Shown here piece by piece: positions 44,909 through 54,138 of a stretch of DNA of 64,000 nt (position 1 is its first letter; the number at the start of each line of letters is the position of its first letter). The position numbers and the translations under genes are program-made. The notes beneath the pieces were generated by a model. The model worked only from the letters and a program-made list of their open reading frames with translations. It made no database searches and was not told the DNA's origin. Location of the stretch: assembly GCF_000961095.1 (NCBI RefSeq), contig NZ_CP011058.1:1-64000 (forward strand). Reading direction: 5' to 3'. Origin of the DNA: Paenibacillus beijingensis. Its GTDB lineage: Bacteria; Bacillota; Bacilli; Paenibacillales; Paenibacillaceae.

Positions 44909-44936
44909 TATACGACCTTGACAATCGTTTAGTTCC
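44909..44936 (-). promoter_or_regulatory. ECF (sigma-W-like) promoter of pspA
   Basis: On the minus strand GGAAC (44932-44936), 17 bases, CGTATA (44909-44914), 46 bases before the start codon. It resembles the GAAAC-N16/17-CGTA form read by envelope-stress sigma factors; pspA of Bacillus is under sigma-W. Confidence 0.5.
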
Positions 44937-45020
44937 AAATCTTTTTTCCAGATTGAGCCTTTTCGTTACAGGGTAGTAACCAAATAGCGAATGAGAAGAG
45001 AATCGAACGGAGGTCACAAG

Positions 45021-46085
45021 TTGCCAATCGGAAAGTTTTACCGCATATGCATTTCCATCATTCTGGTGCTGCTTATTTTGTACTTGCTGTCCAAGCTGGA
45101 ATTTCTTCTTCAACCCCTTATGGCGGCGTTCAACGTGCTGCTGCTGCCTTTCGTGCTTTCGTTCTTCTTCTATTACTTATTTCGCCCTATCGTAGCCTTG
45201 CTGCATCGATGGCATCTGTCCAAACCGCTCGCAATCCTGTTTCTTTTTGTTCTCATCGGCAGCTTCATGACGCTGTTTCTGGTGCTTGTATGGCCGACGC
45301 TGCAGGAGCAGACGATGGAGTTCATCAACAACCTTCCTTCGCTTGCAAACAGCGTTCAGCAGCAAATCAACCTGCTGGCGGAGCGGAAGTTTGTCGGCAC
45401 GATGATCCAAAACATCGATATTTCGTCCAAGGTTTCGGGTTATTTGGAGCAGTTTGTCAATACGGCCACCGCTTATTTGAGCAACGCGGTCTCCTGGATC
45501 ACATCGTTTATCGTTGTCATCTCAACGGTACCTGTGCTGCTCTATTATTTGCTGAAGGAAGATAAAAAAGGATATACGTCACTGGTGCGCATCCTTCCGA
45601 AAAAATACCGCGAAGACGCCATAACCGTTGTGCACGATACGGATAAAATGCTGAGCGAGTTCGTGCTCGGAAGAGTCGTTTGCTGCCTGCTGCTCGGCAC
45701 GCTCGTTTATATCGGCTTCATCATCATCGATTTGCCCTATTCACTTCTGCTTGCCGTCATTGTCGCGATTTTGAACATGATCCCGTATATCGGATCGATT
45801 ATCGGCGCTATTCCATGCATCCTGATTGCATTCACCGATTCGTTCGTATCGGCGATTTGGGTGCTGGTCATTATATTGATCGCCCAGCAGATCGAAGGCA
45901 ATCTTATTTCCCCGCACGTTTACGGCCGGACGCTCAATATCCATCCGCTTACGACCGTGCTCGTCGTACTGGTAGCCGGGTCGGTTACCGGAATTATCGG
46001 GGTTATGATTTCGATTCCCGTCTACATGGCGGTCAAAATCATCGTGCTCAAAATTGTGGAGCGTTACGAAGCGGCTTCCGGTTAA
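45021..46085 (+). CDS. AI-2E family transporter (YtvI/TqsA-like)
   Basis: 354 aa from a TTG at 45021, seven bases after GGAGG. Eight spans. Family motifs are the N-terminal pairs of helices, VVISTVPVLLYYLLKEDKKG in the middle, and the C-terminal IPYIGSIIGAIPCILIAFTD and QIEGNLISPHVYGRTLNIHP. Proposed roles for this family include autoinducer export and Na+/H+ antiport; which applies here is unknown. Divergent from pspA. Confidence 0.9.
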   Translation: MPIGKFYRICISIILVLLILYLLSKLEFLLQPLMAAFNVLLLPFVLSFFFYYLFRPIVALLHRWHLSKPLAILFLFVLIGSFMTLFLVLVWPTLQEQTMEFINNLPSLANSVQQQINLLAERKFVGTMIQNIDISSKVSGYLEQFVNTATAYLSNAVSWITSFIVVISTVPVLLYYLLKEDKKGYTSLVRILPKKYREDAITVVHDTDKMLSEFVLGRVVCCLLLGTLVYIGFIIIDLPYSLLLAVIVAILNMIPYIGSIIGAIPCILIAFTDSFVSAIWVLVIILIAQQIEGNLISPHVYGRTLNIHPLTTVLVVLVAGSVTGIIGVMISIPVYMAVKIIVLKIVERYEAASG

Positions 46086-46156
46086 CCAAACCGCCTTCCG
46101 GCGGATCCGGAACCGGCACCGCCCGGATGCAGAGCACTGGGCGCTAACGGTATCGG

Positions 46157-46918
46157 TTACGGACAATAGAGAACGTGCTGCTGCCGCCACTTCGCTTCGC
46201 TGTATGCGGGATAAAGACCGATTTCGCGTATGCGCGCTTTAGCGACGCTTTTGTACGGCAGCTGCGCGCGCAGCGGTGCCGACAGCGGGAATTCATCCAA
46301 ACGTACCGAAATTTCATCGATCCATTCCGCCACGATCGGCCCCGCCCCGGTTGTTGTGAACCGTTCGGAACCGGGAAACCCTTCCCGGTACCACGGATGC
46401 TCCCGCAGCTTCGATGCCCCCGGTTCGTTCAGGCAGACGTACAGAGAGAGACTGTCGCACAGCTGCAGCAACTGGAAGCCCCGCTCCGCATACTCCAGTG
46501 GCACATTCAAGTTTGCGCGCAGGCGAAGCTGCCGCTGCTCTTCCCTTTGGCGGAACCGGACGCACTCCGGCTCCGTCATATCTTTAAAAAACGCGCTGTA
46601 AAACAGGCTGCATAACAGTCCGGCGTAAGGACTGACCGCTTCCACCTCGTCCAGCCCTTTTTTGTAATAAGCGATTTTCGGCAGTATCGGATAGTCGACA
46701 AATGTAAAGGGGCCGCCTGCCGCATCGTTCCAGATCGGCATGGCGTCAAGCTCTTTCCAGCCGCAGTCATGCTGTGCAATCGCATGCACCGTTTCGCAGC
46801 GGTACCGGCCTTCGGGCAAAATGCCGTGACTCATCGCACCGGCCAATTCCCCGGATAACAGAGCGTGATGATGTTGTTGAATGAGTACAAACTCATCTTC
46901 ACGCTGGCGCACAATCAT
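46157..46918 (-). CDS. DUF3891 family protein
   Basis: 253 aa. Conserved residues: LIQQHHHALLSGELAGAMSH near the N-terminus, AIAQHDCGWKELDAMPIWN, and later WIDEISVRLDEF. The clustered His/Asp pattern suggests an HD-like metal site, as described for DUF3891; function unknown. Convergent with the transporter gene. Confidence 0.82.
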   Translation of the reverse strand: MIVRQREDEFVLIQQHHHALLSGELAGAMSHGILPEGRYRCETVHAIAQHDCGWKELDAMPIWNDAAGGPFTFVDYPILPKIAYYKKGLDEVEAVSPYAGLLCSLFYSAFFKDMTEPECVRFRQREEQRQLRLRANLNVPLEYAERGFQLLQLCDSLSLYVCLNEPGASKLREHPWYREGFPGSERFTTTGAGPIVAEWIDEISVRLDEFPLSAPLRAQLPYKSVAKARIREIGLYPAYSEAKWRQQHVLYCP

Positions 46919-47109
46919 CCAATCACCTCCGTCGATGGCGGAACCGGCCGCTTTGACAGCAAGCTGTTCCGCACTCTAGACCGAAAAGCAGATGCAACTC
47001 TAATGTAGCACAAAAGCCGAAAGCTGGAAATCACTGCCCACCGTCCTTCGCATGCCATGTTATCGGTCAGGAAAATGAAATTGAATGCGATTCCATTCAA
47101 AAAAAACAA

Positions 47110-47139
47110 TTGCAAAACTGCAAAAGCATCGTATATGAT
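47110..47139 (+). promoter_or_regulatory. Promoter of the LacI-regulated saccharide operon
   Basis: TTGCAA (47110-47115), 18 bases, TATGAT (47134-47139), about 200 bases before the first permease. The operator at 47154 lies just downstream of the expected start site. Confidence 0.45.
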
Positions 47140-47153
47140 GGAAGCAGATCTAC

Positions 47154-47177
47154 AAAAGTTAAAGGGGTTTAACTTTT
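47154..47177 (+). promoter_or_regulatory. Operator 1, perfect inverted repeat
   Basis: AAAAGTTAAA and TTTAACTTTT separated by GGGG. It shares the AGTTWAA half-site with operator 2 and with a single half-site GTTTAACTTTA at 47198-47208. Confidence 0.6.
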
Positions 47178-47284
47178 GAGTACTGCAGCAAACACCGGTT
47201 TAACTTTATCATCCCAGTTTTGCGGCAGTAACTTATAAAGAAAGAGGGGGATAACGCAAGCGCATGCACCGTTTTTTTGCTCAT

Positions 47285-47306
47285 AAAGTTTAAGCGTTTT
47301 AACTTT
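47285..47306 (+). promoter_or_regulatory. Operator 2, LacI-type palindrome
   Basis: AAAGTTTAAGC followed by GTTTTAACTTT, a near-perfect palindrome with a central CG as in LacI-family sites. Its centre is 130 bases from that of operator 1, so looping is possible. Confidence 0.55.
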
Positions 47307-47338
47307 GTTTAACAAAATCCGAGTGGGGATGTGGTGGT

Positions 47339-48229
47339 TTGAATATCCGCGCCGGCAACCGCGAGACGCGATTGATGTACGCTTTTATCTCACCGTGGCT
47401 GATCGGTTTTATCGTTTTTGCCCTATTCCCGATTGCCGCTTCTTTGTATTACAGCTTTACGGACTATGATATCATTCACTCCCCGAAGTGGGTCGGGCTG
47501 GAAAACTACAAAACGATGTTTGTCGACGACCTGTTCTGGAAGTCCGTCACCGTCACGCTGCAATATACGTTCATCAGCGTTCCGCTCCAACTCTTGCTCG
47601 CGCTTGGTTTCGCCCTGTTGCTGAATCAGAAAATACCGTTTCAAGGCTTCTTCCGCACCGCCATGTATTTCCCGAGCATGGTGTCGGGGGTTGCGATGTC
47701 GCTGCTCTGGTATTGGGTGTTCAATCCGCAAATCGGGCTGTTTAACTACATGCTCTCTTGGGTCGGCATTAAAGGTCCGGCCTGGCTGATGGACCCGCGA
47801 ACCGCCCTTTATTCGCTCATCATCATGTCGTTCTGGACCGTCGGCGGCGCCATGATTTTGTTTCTGGCCGGTCTCCAAGGCGTTCCTTCCAGCCTTGTTG
47901 AAGCGGCAAAGCTGGACGGCGCGGGCCGGCTGTCGATTTTCCTGCACGTGACGCTGCCGATGATCTCGCCGGTGCTGCTCTTTCAACTCATTATGGGCAT
48001 TATCGATTCGTTTCAAGTGTTCACGCAAGCCTTCGTTATGACGCAGGGCGGCCCGAACTACTCCACCTGGTTTTATGTTTACAACATCTATACAAGCGCG
48101 TTCAAAGAATACCGCGCCGGATACTCCTCCGCGCTGTCGTGGTTACTGCTCTTTGTCGTCCTGTTCGTCACGTTTATCATTATGAAAATGTCAAACCGTT
48201 ACGTCCATTATGAAGGAGGCAAGAGCTGA
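47339..48229 (+). CDS. Sugar ABC transporter permease, MalF-like
   Basis: 296 aa, TTG start at 47339. Six spans from LMYAFISPWLIGFIVFALFP; EAA loop PSSLVEAAKLDGAGRLSIFL. The C-terminal part GGPNYSTWFYVYNIYTSAF is typical of oligosaccharide permeases. First gene of the operon, followed by a MalG-like permease whose ATG overlaps its stop. Confidence 0.92.
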   Translation: MNIRAGNRETRLMYAFISPWLIGFIVFALFPIAASLYYSFTDYDIIHSPKWVGLENYKTMFVDDLFWKSVTVTLQYTFISVPLQLLLALGFALLLNQKIPFQGFFRTAMYFPSMVSGVAMSLLWYWVFNPQIGLFNYMLSWVGIKGPAWLMDPRTALYSLIIMSFWTVGGAMILFLAGLQGVPSSLVEAAKLDGAGRLSIFLHVTLPMISPVLLFQLIMGIIDSFQVFTQAFVMTQGGPNYSTWFYVYNIYTSAFKEYRAGYSSALSWLLLFVVLFVTFIIMKMSNRYVHYEGGKS

Positions 48230-49113
48230 TGATCACCGCAAGCCGTGTTCAGGGCACTGATATGAATGTTAACGCCCGCCGCAAGCGCAAAGCGGATCCG
48301 GTCCGGATCATCAGCTTCCTGACGCTTGTCATCATCACAGCGCTGATGCTGCTGCCGCTGCTGTTCATGGTCGCCACTTCCTTCAAAACGAAACAAGAAA
48401 TGCTGCAGTACCCGCCCTCGCTGCTGCCGGAAACGCTGCAATTCAGCAATTATAAAGCGATTTTCTCAGCGCTCAATTTCGGAACGCTTTACCAAAACAG
48501 TTTGATGATCGGCATTGTGACCGTGATCGGCACGCTGCTTTCCTCCTCGCTGGCCGCCTACGGCTTTGCCCGGTTCCGCGGCAAAGGACGCGACTTTTGG
48601 TTCATGCTGCTGTTAAGCACGATGATGCTGCCCTATCCGGCCATTATGATTCCGCAATTTGTGCTTTTCAGCAAGCTGGGCTGGGTTGACACTTTTTTGC
48701 CGCTGATCGTGCCCGCTTTTTTCGGATCCGCCTACAACATCTTTCTGCTGCGCCAGTTTTTCGCCACGCTGCCCGAAGAGCTGTTCGATGCCGGTCGAAT
48801 CGACGGCTGCAGCGAAATCGGCATGTATTGGAAAATCGCTCTTCCGTTATCCGGCGCCGCCTTGGCGACCGTGGCGATTTTCGCCTTCATTTACAGCTGG
48901 AACGACCTGCTCACTCCGGTGCTGTACCTGAATTCCTCGGACAAGTTTACGCTTCCGGTCGGCATGGCATCGCTCACGTCGTCCAAGTTCCGCATTCCCC
49001 CGTGGCAGCTGCTGATGGTCGCGTCCGTGCTGGCCGTTCTGCCGATCGTCGCCCTGTTCGTCGTTGCCCAGCGGCGTTTTGTCGAAGGCATTGTGCTGAC
49101 GGGCATCAAATAA
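48229..49113 (+). CDS. Sugar ABC transporter permease, MalG-like
   Basis: 294 aa. Basic N-terminus, then IISFLTLVIITALMLLPLLF; MVATSFKTKQEML is the usual first-loop motif. The EAA loop is PEELFDAGRIDGCSEIGMYW, and the end VEGIVLTGIK is a classical MalG-type C-terminus. ATG at 48229 overlaps the previous stop (TGATG). No ATPase gene in the operon, so a shared MsmX-like ATPase is likely. Confidence 0.92.
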   Translation: MITASRVQGTDMNVNARRKRKADPVRIISFLTLVIITALMLLPLLFMVATSFKTKQEMLQYPPSLLPETLQFSNYKAIFSALNFGTLYQNSLMIGIVTVIGTLLSSSLAAYGFARFRGKGRDFWFMLLLSTMMLPYPAIMIPQFVLFSKLGWVDTFLPLIVPAFFGSAYNIFLLRQFFATLPEELFDAGRIDGCSEIGMYWKIALPLSGAALATVAIFAFIYSWNDLLTPVLYLNSSDKFTLPVGMASLTSSKFRIPPWQLLMVASVLAVLPIVALFVVAQRRFVEGIVLTGIK

Positions 49114-49206
49114 CGGTTTTGCCGTCCTTTGAAGTCAAGACATAAGCTTGAAGCGTACGAAGAACGGATGTCAAATGGGCAAAAATAGATGAGGAGGCTG
49201 TATTTC

Positions 49207-50601
49207 ATGAACAAAATGAGGAAATGGGTAACGAAACGCGCGGCGGTATACGGAGCAGGCGCCGTGCTCGCCATCCTGCCGGTGCTTGGCGGCTGCGCAG
49301 GCGGCAATGCCGGGGACAATGCGGCAAGCGGATCGAACTCGAATGACGGCGGCGAACCGGTTACGATTACATATTACACGATTGATTCCCCGGACCGAAC
49401 GTTCGTCGAGCAGTTGATCCCCGATTTCGAGAAGAAGCATCCGAACATTAAAGTCAAAGTTGCGACCGCTCCTTACGAGCAGTTCGACAGCAAGCTGCAG
49501 ACGATGATTGCGGGCGGCAGCGCTCCGGACGTCACCTCCCACTTCGGGTACGGCGGGTTCGCCGAATATTATAACAAAGATATGCTGCTAGATCTGACCG
49601 ATATGCTCAGCGAAGACGGCTTCAAGGCGTCGGATTACAACATTCCGGACAGTGTGATGGACATTTACAAAGTGAACGGCCGCACGTACGGCGTTCCGGT
49701 AAACTCTTATGTCACGCTGATGCTGTACAACAAAGATTTGTTCGATAAAGCAAACGTCCCTTATCCGCCTTCGGATTACAACGATAAAAGCTGGACCTTC
49801 GACAAAATGGTCGAATACGCCAAAAAGCTGACCATTCTGTCTGACGATCCGTCCAAGCAGCAGTACGGCGTTGATTTTACGTGGGCGGAACGGGACAACA
49901 AACCGCTTTATTTCGGCGCCAAAACGTATTCCGACGATACGTGGACAAACGGCGGCGTCCCGTCGGAAACGTATTTCGATTCCCCGGAAACGATCGCGGC
50001 GTACCACAAATTTTACGATCTCATCTTCAAGGACAACGTTTCTCCGACGGCTGAATGGTCCAAAAGCGTCGCCGGGCAAGGCGGAGATCCGTTCGTCACC
50101 GGCAAAGTCGCGATGTCGGTCGGCGGCTCGTGGATATTGGCCGGTTCCAACGATTTCGGATTCAACGTCGGCGTAGCGGCCGTTCCGGCCGGCGGCAACG
50201 ACAAAGTGAGAAGCATCCTTTATGTCGATCCGCTGTTTGTGTTGAAAGACTCCAAGCACCCGAAGGAAGCGCTGCAGTGGATCAAATATTTGATCGATAC
50301 CGATGTGCAGAAGAAATCGATCGAGCTTAGCGGCGGCAATCCTCCGGTTAACCAGGTTGCAGCCGAAGATTATTACGGTCACTTTAACGGCGTTGACGCC
50401 CAGGATGTGAAAAATGTATACCAAGGCGCGTTCGCGTACGGTTACGAGTCGTTCAACCACCTGATTACGAATTACTCGCAAATCAACGATCTGTTTATCA
50501 ACGAAATGCAGCCGATCGAAAACGGCACCAAATCGATTGAAGAAGTGATGCCGGGCATTCAAAGCAAAATGAACGAACTGCTGCAGCGTTCCAAAAAATA
50601 A
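49207..50601 (+). CDS. Sugar-binding lipoprotein of the ABC importer
   Basis: 464 aa from the ATG at 49207 after GAGGAGG. Signal MNKMRKWVTKRAAVYGAGAV with lipobox LGGC. Family 1 binding-protein core: VTITYYTIDSPDRTFVEQLI, FEKKHPNIKVKVATAPYEQF, GGSAPDVTSHFGYGGF, VPVNSYVTLMLYNKDLFDKA, and GKVAMSVGGSWILAG. Captures the saccharide outside the membrane. Placed after both permease genes, which is less usual than before them. Confidence 0.92.
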   Translation: MNKMRKWVTKRAAVYGAGAVLAILPVLGGCAGGNAGDNAASGSNSNDGGEPVTITYYTIDSPDRTFVEQLIPDFEKKHPNIKVKVATAPYEQFDSKLQTMIAGGSAPDVTSHFGYGGFAEYYNKDMLLDLTDMLSEDGFKASDYNIPDSVMDIYKVNGRTYGVPVNSYVTLMLYNKDLFDKANVPYPPSDYNDKSWTFDKMVEYAKKLTILSDDPSKQQYGVDFTWAERDNKPLYFGAKTYSDDTWTNGGVPSETYFDSPETIAAYHKFYDLIFKDNVSPTAEWSKSVAGQGGDPFVTGKVAMSVGGSWILAGSNDFGFNVGVAAVPAGGNDKVRSILYVDPLFVLKDSKHPKEALQWIKYLIDTDVQKKSIELSGGNPPVNQVAAEDYYGHFNGVDAQDVKNVYQGAFAYGYESFNHLITNYSQINDLFINEMQPIENGTKSIEEVMPGIQSKMNELLQRSKK

Positions 50602-50668
50602 CGGACAGCTTATTTTACGCCTGTCACCCTTGTATAATGGTCGTAAGAACAACGATAGGAGAACCGAT

Positions 50669-51670
50669 ATGAAAGCCAGCATATTCGATGTAGCCAAACG
50701 AGCCGGATTGTCTGTCGTTACCGTCTCCCGCGTGCTCAACGGAGCGGGAACCGTACGCGAAAAAAACCGCCAAAAAATTATGGAAGCCATCAAGGAGCTG
50801 GATTACCGTCCCAGTGCCGCCGCCCGTTCTTTGGCGCGCGGCAAGACGGGCATCATCGGTCTAATTCTGACGACGCTTCAAGATTCCTTTTTTGATGCCG
50901 TCGTCAAGGAAATTAATGAGGCGCTGGCGCTGCACGGCTATTACCTTGCCGTATCCGTCACCCGGGAATTCGGCAGCGACGAGGCCCATTACCTCATTCA
51001 GGAGGACCGCGTAGACGGGCTCATTTTGCTTTCCCCGCTCGAAGAGGGCCGTTTAGTGAGCGAGCTGAAAAAGCGGAATATCCCTTATGTGATCATCGAT
51101 AACCAGCTTCCCGAAAATACCGCTTCTTCCATCGCCGTCGACAACTATAGGGGCGGTTATGAAGCCGCCTCGCATTTGTTGAGTCTGGGTCACCGGAACA
51201 TCGCCCATCTTTGCGGACCCGAGCTGTTTCTCAGTACGAGAGAGCGGCGCAGCGGATTTCTGGATGCGCTGAAAGAGGCCGGCATGGAGCCCTTTGCAGT
51301 CGAACAGGGCGATTATGACATCGAATTCGGCTATGAAACGGCCCGCAAGTGGCTGGCCGACGGCACGCTGCCTACGGCCGTCTTCGCGGGAGACGATTAC
51401 ATTGCGATCGGGTTCATGAACGCGCTCATGGAAGCCGGCGTACGCGTGCCGGAGCAGCTATCTGTCGTCGGATACGACGATCAGGATATCGCCTCCCGTC
51501 TCCGCCCTTTCCTGACGACGGTGCGCCAGCCGTCCGAGAGGATCGGTCTTGCGGCGGCCGACATGCTGCTGCGCAAAATTGACGGCAAAACAAAACGCAG
51601 CGCTGGTCTCAAGCTGAAGCCCGAACTCATCATCAGGCAATCGACAGCGGCCAGAGGTGAAGCGAATTGA
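50669..51670 (+). CDS. LacI-family transcriptional repressor
   Basis: 333 aa from the ATG at 50669. DNA-binding headpiece SIFDVAKRAGLSVVTVSRVL with hinge helix RPSAAARSLARGKTG. The effector domain is of the sugar-binding type (LILTTLQDSFFDAVVKEINE, VDGLILLSP, SVVGYDDQDIASRLRPFLTT). A TATAAT at 50633-50638 gives it a possible own promoter. It probably binds operators 1 and 2 at 47154 and 47285. Confidence 0.94.
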   Translation: MKASIFDVAKRAGLSVVTVSRVLNGAGTVREKNRQKIMEAIKELDYRPSAAARSLARGKTGIIGLILTTLQDSFFDAVVKEINEALALHGYYLAVSVTREFGSDEAHYLIQEDRVDGLILLSPLEEGRLVSELKKRNIPYVIIDNQLPENTASSIAVDNYRGGYEAASHLLSLGHRNIAHLCGPELFLSTRERRSGFLDALKEAGMEPFAVEQGDYDIEFGYETARKWLADGTLPTAVFAGDDYIAIGFMNALMEAGVRVPEQLSVVGYDDQDIASRLRPFLTTVRQPSERIGLAAADMLLRKIDGKTKRSAGLKLKPELIIRQSTAARGEAN

Positions 51671-52640
51671 ATTATTACTTGGGAATCGATGCCGGCGGCA
51701 GCAAAACCTATGCGATGGTGACCGATGAGTCGGGCCGAATCGTTGGCAAAGGCAGCGCCGGCAGCGGAAATCACCAGACGGGCAAAGAGGCGGCGGAAAC
51801 GAACCTGTCGCTTGCCGCCGAAACGGCGCTCCGGCAGGCCGGAATCGGCAAGCGGCAGCTTGCCTACTCCTTCTTCGGCCTGGCAGGAGCGGACCGCAAG
51901 CCGGACTTCGATATTTTGCATCCGATTATCCGCAAGCTCGGATTCGACCGTTACACGATTGTATGCGACACCTTGATCAGCCTGCGCGCCGGCACGAGCC
52001 GCCCTTACGGTGTATCGGTCATTTGCGGCACAGGCACAAACAGCGCCGGAATCAGCCCCTCGGGCGAAATGTACCAGTGCGGCGGCTTCGACTATATGTA
52101 CGGCGACTTCGGCGGAGGCGGCTCGTTATGCATCGAGGTGTTCCGCTCCGTTATCCGTGCCTGGGACGGACGGGAGAAGCAGACGGAGCTGACCCCCCTG
52201 CTGCTGCAGCTGCTTGATTACGAAAGTGTCGAGCATATGTATCACGACTATCTGGATCATCAACATACCGTTCCGCTTCAAGCCGCTCAGCTTTTGTTTA
52301 CGGCTGCGGCGAAAGGCGATCCGGTTTCGCTGGACATTTTGAACCGTCAGGGGAAGAGCTGGGCAAATCGGTAACAGCCGTCATACGTAAGCTTCATATG
52401 GAAGCGGAAAGCTTCGAGGTGGTCATGGCGGGCAGCCTGCTTACGCGCGGCGATCGGGGCTGGATCAGCGCGCCTGTCGAGAAGGCGCTGCGAATCGCCG
52501 CGCCGCAAGCGTCGCTGCTGAAGCTTGAGCTCGAACCCGTCGTCGGCGCGATTTGGTGCGCGATGGAGCGGGACGGACGGATCGTGACCGCGCAAATTTA
52601 CGAGCAAATGAGACATTACCGTGATTTCCATTCTATCTGA
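51667..52640 (+). CDS. N-acetylglucosamine/sugar kinase, BadF/BadG family, one frameshift
   Basis: ASKHA-fold kinase phosphorylating an amino sugar or glycoside with ATP. Phosphate 1 motif YLGIDAGGSKTYAMV, then FGLAGADRKPDF, phosphate 2 VICGTGTNSAGI, and MYGDFGGGGSLCIEVFRSVI. After 52350 the frame shifts (GGGG read as GGG); repaired reading GEELGKSVTAVIRKLHMEAE continues to VVMAGSLLTRGD and LELEPVVGAIWCA. Total about 324 aa, normal for the family. The TTG start overlaps the lacI stop. With the ABC importer and GH4 enzyme it forms a saccharide-use pathway. Confidence 0.85.
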
Positions 52641-52673
52641 ATGAGACATCACCGCGATTTCCATTCCATCTGA
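52608..52673 (+). repeat. 33-bp tandem duplication at the kinase stop codon
   Basis: The last 33 bases of the kinase gene, ATGAGACATTACCGTGATTT onward through TGA, recur immediately at 52641-52673 with three changes. Both units end in TGA in the same frame. Confidence 0.85.
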
Positions 52674-52720
52674 AGCGCTATAGATCCAATATTTTACTTA
52701 TCCTAGGATGTGACGGGCTA

Positions 52721-54022
52721 ATGAAGCAAGGATTAAAAATCGCCGTCATCGGCGGCGGATCGTCCTATACGCCTGAGCTGGTTGAAGGATTTATTCGTGA
52801 TTACGGTGATCTCCCGGTCCGCGAGCTGTGGCTCGTCGATATTGAAGCGGGACTGAACAAGCTGAACATTGTCGGCGAATTGGCGAAACGGATGGTAGCC
52901 GCATCGGGACTGCCGATCGACATTCATCTGACGACAGACCGCCGCCAGGCCATCCGCGGAGCCGATTTCGTCAGCACGCAGATGCGGATCGGCATGCTGG
53001 AGGCGCGGGTACGAGACGAAACGATTCCGCTTCGCCACGGCGTTATCGGCCAGGAAACGACCGGACCCGGCGGCATGATGAAAGCGCTGCGCACCATCCC
53101 CGTTCTGCTGGACATTTGCAAAGACATCAAGGAGCTGGCGCCGCAGGCGTGGCTGCTTAACTTTACCAACCCCGCCGGAATGGTTACCGAAGCGATTCAT
53201 AAATACGGCGGCGTGCGCAGCATCGGCTTGTGCAATGCGCCGATCGGGCTGATCAAATTGGTTTCCGCACGTTACAACACGCAGCCCGAACGCATTTATG
53301 CGGAGTTTGCCGGTCTCAACCACCTGCACTGGGTTACCCGTATCGAGGTGGAAGGCGAAGACAAGCTGCAGGAGCTGCTGGAAAACCGCGAGCAATATGC
53401 CGCAAGCAACGTGCCCCAGCACGGGTGGGACCCCGATTTTCTTCGTTCGCTGCAGGCGCTTCCGTCCTACTATCTCAAATATTACTATTTGACCGACTTC
53501 ATGCTGCAGGAGCAGCTGAATTCGACAAACAAAGGCGGAACCCGCGCCGAGGTCGTCAAACGGGTGGAGGACGAACTGTTCAAGCTGTACAGCGATCCGC
53601 AGCTGAAGGAAAAACCGAAGCAGCTGGAGCAGCGCGGCGGCGCCTATTATTCCGAAGCAGCCGTCAACCTGATGCGCTCTCTACACAACGGAACGAACGA
53701 CATTCAAACGCTGAATGTGCCGAACCGCGGTACGATCGACTTTTTGCCGGATGACGCGTGCATTGAAGTAAACTGTGTCGTGACGAAAAACGGCCCGCTG
53801 CCGCTGCCGCTCACCAAAATCCCGCAGCCGGTCAAAGGGTTGATGCACGCCGTCAAGACATACGAGCAGCTTGCGATCGAAGCCGCCGTCAACGGCGACC
53901 GGGCGCTGGCGCTGCAGGCGCTCGCCCATCATCCGCTCGTTCCCTCGGTCAGCACCGCCAAAGCGCTGCTAACCGAGATGCTGGAGGCGAACCGCGATTA
54001 TTTGCCCCGGTTTTTCGATTGA
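52721..54022 (+). CDS. GH4 family 6-phospho-beta-glucosidase
   Basis: 433 aa NAD- and Mn-dependent glycosidase. Rossmann motif KIAVIGGGSSYTPELVEGFI, VSTQMRIGMLEAR, the family-typical RHGVIGQETTGPGGMMKALR, metal-binding LCNAPIGLIKL (Cys) and FAGLNHLHWV (Asn-His). It cleaves phosphorylated disaccharides via an oxidation-elimination route, releasing a sugar 6-phosphate. Since import here is by ABC and not PTS, the kinase of the same operon probably provides the phosphate. Last gene of the operon. Confidence 0.93.
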   Translation: MKQGLKIAVIGGGSSYTPELVEGFIRDYGDLPVRELWLVDIEAGLNKLNIVGELAKRMVAASGLPIDIHLTTDRRQAIRGADFVSTQMRIGMLEARVRDETIPLRHGVIGQETTGPGGMMKALRTIPVLLDICKDIKELAPQAWLLNFTNPAGMVTEAIHKYGGVRSIGLCNAPIGLIKLVSARYNTQPERIYAEFAGLNHLHWVTRIEVEGEDKLQELLENREQYAASNVPQHGWDPDFLRSLQALPSYYLKYYYLTDFMLQEQLNSTNKGGTRAEVVKRVEDELFKLYSDPQLKEKPKQLEQRGGAYYSEAAVNLMRSLHNGTNDIQTLNVPNRGTIDFLPDDACIEVNCVVTKNGPLPLPLTKIPQPVKGLMHAVKTYEQLAIEAAVNGDRALALQALAHHPLVPSVSTAKALLTEMLEANRDYLPRFFD

Positions 54023-54138
54023 AACGGCTGTCGTCGTCTTTACAGACGCACAAAGTTTCGACCCGTGTCCTCTCCTCTTCACCCGCCCAGTATATGGTAG
54101 AATAAGAAAGAGAACAATCATTCCGAATAGAGGTGGGC

